A stretch of 6,455 bases of DNA from QHWK01 sp035315685 (GTDB taxonomy: Bacteria; Acidobacteriota; Vicinamibacteria; Vicinamibacterales; CAVVIG01), in contig DATFXR010000650.1 of the NCBI GenBank assembly GCA_035315685.1, forward strand, positions 1 through 6,455, in the 5' to 3' direction. Numbering within the stretch: the first letter of the stretch is position 1; each line of letters opens with the position of its first letter. Under the pieces are notes generated by a model, which saw only the letters and a list, made by a program, of their open reading frames with translations, was not told the origin of the DNA and did no database searches. This document shows positions 1 to 3,263 of this stretch, piece by piece. The position numbers were made by a program, and so were the translations under genes.

Positions 1-457
1 ACCGTCCGCTGGCGCCCACGGCGAACCAGAGCACGAGCGACACGACGGCGACCACCTTCAGCCAGATCGGCCGCACCTGCCCCTCGCCGGCGAGCGCGAC
101 TTTTCTCCGCACGGTGAACGCGAAGATCATCGCGAGCAGCAGCGAGCCCATCTTCACCCAGAACGGCGTGCTGTAGTAGCACTTGATCGCTTCGGACATG
201 AACAGGCCGAAGCCCGTGATCAGCATGACGATCAGGCTGCCGACGAACCATGGGAATGCGTCGCGCGCGACGCGCTCGATCGGCTGATCGCGAAGGCCCA
301 GGCCCAGCAGCCGCAGATCGACCATCAGCACCGCCCCGCCGATCACCGCCAGCGCCAGCAGATGTACCGACTCGACGACGGCGAACGCCCATGACGACTG
401 GCCGATCGCCTGGCTCACCCGCGTGTCAGACAGCCACTGAAAGTACGGCAGCAACAT
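1..457 (-). CDS. DUF6644-type integral membrane protein, second of a tandem pair (3' end cut by window edge)
   Basis: The minus-strand frame opens with ATG at 457-455 and stays open to the window edge, giving 152 visible residues and no stop. The start MLLPYFQWLSDT is followed by about four hydrophobic helices near residues 23-46, 69-88, 99-117 and 130-149. Shared blocks align it with the protein encoded just upstream: VES-x-H (His32), DLRLLG (47-52), PW-x-x-G-x-x-IVM, TG-x-x-LF and FW-x-KM-like segments. The last visible residues, ASGR, match the AGRMIAY of the neighbour, so only a short tail is probably missing. The ATG directly follows the TAG of the upstream gene, and a GAAGG sits about ten bases before it, so the two are probably co-transcribed and translationally coupled. 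DUF6644 has no established function. Its predicted location is the cytoplasmic membrane. The family name comes from recalled signatures, not a search. Confidence 0.8.
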   Translation of the reverse strand, partial: MLLPYFQWLSDTRVSQAIGQSSWAFAVVESVHLLALAVIGGAVLMVDLRLLGLGLRDQPIERVARDAFPWFVGSLIVMLITGFGLFMSEAIKCYYSTPFWVKMGSLLLAMIFAFTVRRKVALAGEGQVRPIWLKVVAVVSLVLWFAVGASGR

Positions 458-1027
458 CTAGCGCAGGCCTTCGGCGGGCACGACACAGCCGGCGAGCGCG
501 TTGACGATCTGCGCCTGCGGCTGCTTGTCGCAGTCGAACCAGTTGTAGGCGATCATGCGGCCGGCGACGATGATGACGGTCCAGAGCACGAGCGATCCCG
601 CGCCGGCGAGCCGCGCTGCGTGCGGTGGCACCGGATCGGTATCCCATTCCTCGATGCGGCGATCGATCGTCCGGTGAAACACGAACGCGTTGAGGCCAGC
701 GAGCACGAGCGCGACCGCCTTCATCCGGAACCAGATGCTCTGGTACGACCGCACCGGGATCGCGTAGAACAGCATCGCGCCGGTCGTGACCATCACGATG
801 AAGCCGCCGGTCATCCATGGACCGAGCCGCCGCTTCAGCTGCGTCATCGGCACGTTCGTGAAGTTGACGCCGAGCAGCCGAAGATCCCAGATCACCGCGA
901 ACCCGATGAAGACGCACAGCGTCAGCACGTGCGCCGACTCGACCAGCGGATACATGTACACCGATTGGTGCAGAGCGATGCTGCCCGGCGTCACCGCCAG
1001 CCACTCGCAAAACGGCAGAAGGGACAT
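458..1027 (-). CDS. DUF6644-type integral membrane protein, first of a tandem pair
   Basis: This complete 189-residue protein starts MSLLPFCEWLAVTPG. Hydrophobic segments lie near residues 27-47, 70-90, 100-118 and 140-160, suggesting four transmembrane helices. Family-like marks are LVESAHVLTL (His33), DLRLLG (48-53), PWMTGGFIVM, FRMKAVALVLAG and AGRMIAYNWF. It is clearly paralogous to the protein encoded immediately downstream, whose ATG abuts this gene's TAG. The tail after the last helix holds two cysteines (166 and 181) that could form a disulfide if the tail is periplasmic; that is inference. The ATG has no good Shine-Dalgarno but lies 12 bp after a perfect TATAAT, implying a leader of only about six bases. 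The molecular role is unknown. The conserved VES-x-H histidine inside a helix could be a ligand for haem or metal, but nothing here proves it. Divergence from a c-type cytochrome gene makes a redox-linked role plausible. Confidence 0.85.
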   Translation of the reverse strand: MSLLPFCEWLAVTPGSIALHQSVYMYPLVESAHVLTLCVFIGFAVIWDLRLLGVNFTNVPMTQLKRRLGPWMTGGFIVMVTTGAMLFYAIPVRSYQSIWFRMKAVALVLAGLNAFVFHRTIDRRIEEWDTDPVPPHAARLAGAGSLVLWTVIIVAGRMIAYNWFDCDKQPQAQIVNALAGCVVPAEGLR

Positions 1028-1038
1028 GGGGACCCGCG

Positions 1039-1044
1039 TATTAT
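1039..1044 (+). promoter_or_regulatory. -10-like element (TATTAT) for the cytochrome-lipocalin gene
   Basis: The plus strand reads TATTAT, one mismatch from TATAAT, six bases before the ATG at 1051. That spacing puts the transcription start at or next to the A of the ATG, i.e. a leaderless mRNA, consistent with the lack of a Shine-Dalgarno. The box overlaps the minus-strand -10 almost completely. No good -35 is present at 17 bp spacing. Confidence 0.4.
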
Positions 1045-1045
1045 A
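1040..1045 (-). promoter_or_regulatory. -10 element (TATAAT) for the DUF6644 pair
   Basis: The minus strand reads TATAAT exactly, ending 12 bp before the ATG at 1027. Transcription would start near 1033, leaving about six untranslated bases. No convincing -35 is found at 16-18 bp spacing; the best hexamer there, TCGCAG at 1068-1063, matches the consensus poorly and lies inside the divergent gene. The call rests on the perfect -10 and its position. Confidence 0.5.
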
Positions 1046-1050
1046 CGGTC

Positions 1051-1989
1051 ATGCGAATGGCCCTGCGACTCACGGCGCTCCTCCTCTTCGGCGCGTGCCT
1101 GTCGGCGCAGTCACAGCCGGTAGGCACCATGAGCGATCTCATGGTCAAGATCATCTATCCGGCGTCGGACGCGATTTTCTACATCACGACGCGGACGCCG
1201 ACGACGGAGTCGGAGTGGAGCGACCTGCAGGGCAAGGCGCTCGCGGTCGCCGAGTCGGCGAACCTGCTGATGCTGCCTGGACGCGCCCGCGATCAGGATC
1301 GCTGGATGAGCGACGCGAAGCTCATGCTCGACGCCGGCCGCGCGGCTTACCGCGCCGCCCGGGCGAAGGATGTGCCCGGGCTCGAGGCAGTGAACGACGC
1401 GCTCTATACCTCATGCACGAGCTGTCATCAGCATTACCGGCCCGGGTACGGCCGGCGACCTTCGGTCGCCGGTGAGACGGATGGGCCGGGTGGGCCTGGT
1501 AAGTCGGACGGCTCGAATCCTCCCACGACGTCGGTAGACCCGAGCAGTGCTGCCTCGCCCGCACCAACTCTCGAAGGACGCTGGAAGCTGCTCGCTGCCG
1601 AAGACATTCGCGCCGACGGATCCGTGGCGCGATTGCCGTGGGGCGCCCATCCGGTCGGCTCGATCGTCGTCGAACGCGGCGCATGTTATCTGCAGATCAT
1701 GTCGAGCGACACGCCGTCGTTCGCGCCGGCGTCGCCGGCCGGCGAGCAGATGAAAACGACGCTGCTCAGTTCCTACATCGCCTACTCAGGTCCCTGCGCG
1801 ATTGACGCCGCTGCCGGCAGCGTGACGCTGAAGGTCGAAGCCGCATGGCGGCCGGATTACGTCGGGACCGAGCAGAAGCGCTTCTTCCGGTTCGAGAACG
1901 GCAAGCTGTTGTTCGGGCCGGCACCGAGTTCGATTCGAGCGGGCGACGAACGACTCACGCGCCGGCTTACCCTGGAGCGCGTCCCCTGA
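1051..1989 (+). CDS. Secreted fusion: cytochrome c (class II-like) domain plus lipocalin-like domain
   Basis: This 312-residue protein begins with an export signal (basic MRMALR, then LTALLLFGACLSA). Cleavage may follow LSA near residue 19; Cys16 gives only a poor lipobox. Residues 27-136 resemble small periplasmic cytochromes: MSDLMVKIIYPASDAIFY, helices rich in Ala, Lys and Asp, and one haem-binding CTSCH at 122-126 close to the domain end, followed by QHYRPGYGRRP. A C-terminal CxxCH after a helical bundle is the class II (cytochrome c') arrangement. A Gly/Pro/Ser/Thr linker (about 137-172) leads to residues 173-312, which carry LEGRWKLLAAED (lipocalin GxW), PVGSIVVE, SSYIAYSGPCAID, DYVGTEQKRFFRFENGKL and a LTLER end, matching Lipocalin_5-type proteins. 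Single-domain versions of each half are what I recall, so the fusion is unusual. The frame is open throughout. The start is chosen for the signal peptide; ATG at 1057 is an alternative. The role is presumably periplasmic electron transfer coupled to small-ligand binding (inference). Confidence 0.85.
   Translation: MRMALRLTALLLFGACLSAQSQPVGTMSDLMVKIIYPASDAIFYITTRTPTTESEWSDLQGKALAVAESANLLMLPGRARDQDRWMSDAKLMLDAGRAAYRAARAKDVPGLEAVNDALYTSCTSCHQHYRPGYGRRPSVAGETDGPGGPGKSDGSNPPTTSVDPSSAASPAPTLEGRWKLLAAEDIRADGSVARLPWGAHPVGSIVVERGACYLQIMSSDTPSFAPASPAGEQMKTTLLSSYIAYSGPCAIDAAAGSVTLKVEAAWRPDYVGTEQKRFFRFENGKLLFGPAPSSIRAGDERLTRRLTLERVP
1452..1472. repeat. Perfect 9-bp hairpin at the domain junction inside the cytochrome-lipocalin gene
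   Basis: CCGGCGACC at 1452-1460 is followed by TTC and then by its exact reverse complement GGTCGCCGG at 1464-1472. It encodes the stretch just after RPGYG, where a single-domain cytochrome would be expected to end. It is GC-rich with a three-base loop but no T-run follows, so it is not a complete intrinsic terminator. It may be a leftover of an ancestral intergenic hairpin or may slow translation between domains; both are inference. Confidence 0.6.
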
Positions 1990-2009
1990 CGCTGACGCGC
2001 TCCCTGACA

Positions 2010-2036
2010 TGGCTGATGGCTGATGGCTGATGGCTA
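2010..2036. repeat. Heptanucleotide tandem repeat, about 3.7 copies of TGGCTGA
   Basis: Three exact copies of TGGCTGA (2010-2016, 2017-2023, 2024-2030) are followed by a partial fourth, TGGCTA. The tract lies about 20 bp after the stop of the cytochrome-lipocalin gene, in the convergent gap. Being 7 bp, the unit would shift a coding frame, and no gene is supported here. Heptamer tracts resemble the short tandemly repeated repetitive sequences described in cyanobacteria. Copy number probably varies between strains. Confidence 0.85.
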
Positions 2037-2060
2037 GGGCTGAAGGTTAAGCGTTATGTG

Positions 2061-2170
2061 AGCGGAAAAACAACCGCAGAGGCCGCAGAGATCGCGGAGT
2101 TCTTTTTTTGCATGTAAGAAATTCTGCGTGCTCTGCGTGCTCTGCGTTCTCTGCGGTTGCTTTCCCCGCT
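2061..2170. repeat. Imperfect palindrome of 9-bp CGCAGAG-NN units between convergent genes; candidate bidirectional terminator
   Basis: The left arm (about 2061-2100) reads AGCGGAAAAACAACCGCAGAG and continues with CGCAGAG and CGCGGAG at 9-bp steps. The right arm (about 2119-2170), reverse-complemented, starts AGCGG, then GGAAAGCAACCGCAGAG, and continues with CGCAGAG copies at the same 9-bp step; on the plus strand these appear as CTCTGCG repeated. The right arm has one more unit than the left. The arms flank an AT-rich centre with seven T's (2103-2109) and CATGTAAGAAA. The element starts 71 bp after the plus-strand gene's stop and ends two bases short of the minus-strand gene's stop, so it fits transcript termination for both. 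From memory, similar CTCTGCG-rich intergenic repeats occur in many environmental bacterial genomes; no search was run. Confidence 0.75.
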
Positions 2171-2172
2171 CG

Positions 2173-3120
2173 CTACTTCTCTCCAGCGCGGGCGCCGCGC
2201 AGGATCCCGGTCATCGCGTAGTTGCCCTCGTGGCAGGCGTACTCGTAGAGCTGCGCGTCGGTGCGCGTCATCGGCAGCACCGCAGTCCACGGCTTCGTGA
2301 ACGACGCCGGATCGTCGACCGTGAATTCGTAGAGCAGCGTGGACGGCCCGTCGCGCGTGAAACGCTCGGTGAGACGCAGTCCGGGTCCCGAGCCGCGCAC
2401 GTTCGTCCTGTCGCTGAAGTTCGTCGTCTCGACGACCAGCGTGTCGCCCTCCCAGCGGCCGCGCGCGTCACCCTGCAGCAGACGGACCGATGCCGGCAGA
2501 TGTGGACGGCCGTCGAGCGGAATGATTCGCGCGTCGTGAATCATCTCGTTGTGAATGACGATGTGATCGGTGGTCTGCAGAATCTGCACGTAGTTGTTGT
2601 ACGGTCCGGACAGCATCGGCGGTCCCGCGTTGAAGAGCAGGCAGCGCTCGCCGAGCGATCGATCTTCGGGACCGTCGGCGGGGTGGGCCTGGCGAGCCTG
2701 CGCACGCGCGGCCGCGCGCGCCTGAGCGTCGGCGGTCAGCGGCGGCAGCCGGCCATCCGGCGGATCGACGATCAGCGACGTCCGCACCTTGCCGCGAACG
2801 CGGGCGGCATGCACGCCGCGGTCCCACCAGAACTCGTTGTATGCGCCCGAAACGTCGGCCTCGGGCGACGCCTCGCGGTTGTCACGATTGCTGCGTTCGG
2901 CGACGCGCTGCTCGTAGGCGCGCGCGTCGGCGTCAGTCAGGAATTCGCGCCCGGCGAACTCGGCAGGCCGCTCGAGCGGCGTGATCGTGGAGAAGTTCCA
3001 GACACCGTGGAGATCCGGACGGTGTTCGGTCGCGGGCGCTGACGACCGCCCTCGAGCTGCGAACGGAGCCAACACCAGCACGACGACGACAGGGATGAAC
3101 GAGGTCGATCGCTGGACCAT
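2173..3120 (-). CDS. Secreted protein of unknown function, family common in Acidobacteriota
   Basis: The product is 315 residues from the ATG at 3120-3118, chosen because GGAGG lies five bases upstream and a signal peptide follows at once (MVQRSTSF, then IPVVVVLVLAPFAARG). The frame extends upstream to 3189, but that part lacks a Shine-Dalgarno and would put charged residues before the signal. The mature part has recurrent signatures: PDLHGVWNFSTITPLERP (35-52), GREFLTDADARAYE (57-70), AYNEFWWDRG (93-102), SLIVDPPDGRLPPLT (115-129), GERCLLFNAGPPMLSGPYNN (157-176), NEMIHDARIIPLDGRPH (191-207), GRWEGDTLVVETTNF (221-235), FTKPWT (274-279) and YEYACHEGNY (292-301). I recognise these as recurring in acidobacterial secreted proteins annotated as hypothetical. 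No catalytic function is assigned; Cys160 and Cys296 could form a disulfide. The location is predicted as periplasmic or extracellular. It diverges from the receptor gene and shares its control region. Confidence 0.85.
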   Translation of the reverse strand: MVQRSTSFIPVVVVLVLAPFAARGRSSAPATEHRPDLHGVWNFSTITPLERPAEFAGREFLTDADARAYEQRVAERSNRDNREASPEADVSGAYNEFWWDRGVHAARVRGKVRTSLIVDPPDGRLPPLTADAQARAAARAQARQAHPADGPEDRSLGERCLLFNAGPPMLSGPYNNYVQILQTTDHIVIHNEMIHDARIIPLDGRPHLPASVRLLQGDARGRWEGDTLVVETTNFSDRTNVRGSGPGLRLTERFTRDGPSTLLYEFTVDDPASFTKPWTAVLPMTRTDAQLYEYACHEGNYAMTGILRGARAGEK

Positions 3121-3125
3121 GTGAA

Positions 3126-3130
3126 CCTCC
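3126..3130 (-). promoter_or_regulatory. Shine-Dalgarno that sets the start of the secreted unknown protein
   Basis: The minus strand reads GGAGG, then TTCAC, then ATG at 3120. It is the only strong ribosome-binding site seen in the window and decides for the 315-residue start over the longer frame opening at 3189. Confidence 0.8.
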
Positions 3131-3169
3131 GCCATTCCGGCGCAGCCGCTCGCGCGCGTGAACTCGCGG

Positions 3170-3175
3170 ATTATA
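3170..3175 (-). promoter_or_regulatory. -10 element (TATAAT) for the secreted unknown protein
   Basis: The minus strand reads GGCATATAATCC with an exact TATAAT. Transcription would begin near 3163, giving a leader of about 43 bases that contains the GGAGG. No good -35 is seen at 16-18 bp spacing; TTCCCG at 3200-3195 is weak and too distant at 19 bp. The site lies inside the longer reading frame starting at 3189, which further argues against that start. Confidence 0.5.
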
Positions 3176-3190
3176 TGCCGCCGGCACAAC

Positions 3191-3227
3191 CTGACGGGAA
3201 GCTGACGAAGAATTCAGAAACTCTTCG
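3191..3227. promoter_or_regulatory. Operator-like repeats in the divergent control region
   Basis: CTGACG occurs at 3191-3196 and again at 3202-3207, 11 bp apart (about one helical turn). Directly after, CGAAGA (3206-3211) and its reverse complement TCTTCG (3222-3227) form a dyad with a 10-bp spacer. They lie between the two divergent -10 elements, a plausible place for a regulator, but six-base matches can arise by chance. Confidence 0.25.
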
Positions 3228-3245
3228 GAAAATGCCTGAGCGGCG

Positions 3246-3260
3246 GCCGATAGAATCGGC
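3246..3260 (+). promoter_or_regulatory. -10-like TAGAAT within a perfect dyad, upstream of the receptor gene
   Basis: TAGAAT at 3251-3256 matches TATAAT at five of six positions and lies seven bases before the ATG at 3264, so transcription would begin at or beside the start codon. It sits inside GCCGAT-AGA-ATCGGC (3246-3260), an exact 6-bp inverted repeat centred on the -10. A regulator bound there would block polymerase, or the dyad may be coincidental. There is no Shine-Dalgarno before the ATG and no clear -35. Confidence 0.4.
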
Positions 3261-3263
3261 GCC

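Noticed and set aside
426..1010. 194-codon minus-strand frame overlapping the first DUF6644 gene
   Set aside because: The frame at 458-1027 gives hydrophobic helices and paralogue similarity; this one gives Arg/Asp/His-rich sequence with no membrane segments.
2083..2109. Simple intrinsic terminator: CCGC/GCGG stem followed by seven T's
   Set aside because: The stem is only four base pairs with a seven-base loop and lies several bases from the T-run. The larger palindrome explains the site better.
2061..2170. CRISPR-like array from the repeated CTCTGCG/CGCAGAG units
   Set aside because: Units are 7 bp with 2-bp gaps in inverted arms. There are no 20-40 bp repeats with unique spacers and no cas genes.
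2128..3042. 304-codon plus-strand frame antisense to the secreted unknown protein
   Set aside because: It starts inside the CTCTGCG repeat arm and yields low-information Arg/Val-rich sequence, whereas the minus frame has a ribosome-binding site, signal peptide and recognisable family motifs.
3121..3189. N-terminal extension of the secreted unknown protein to 3189
   Set aside because: The extension lacks a ribosome-binding site, contains the TATAAT at 3175-3170, and would place charged residues ahead of the signal peptide. The ATG at 3120 has GGAGG at ideal spacing.
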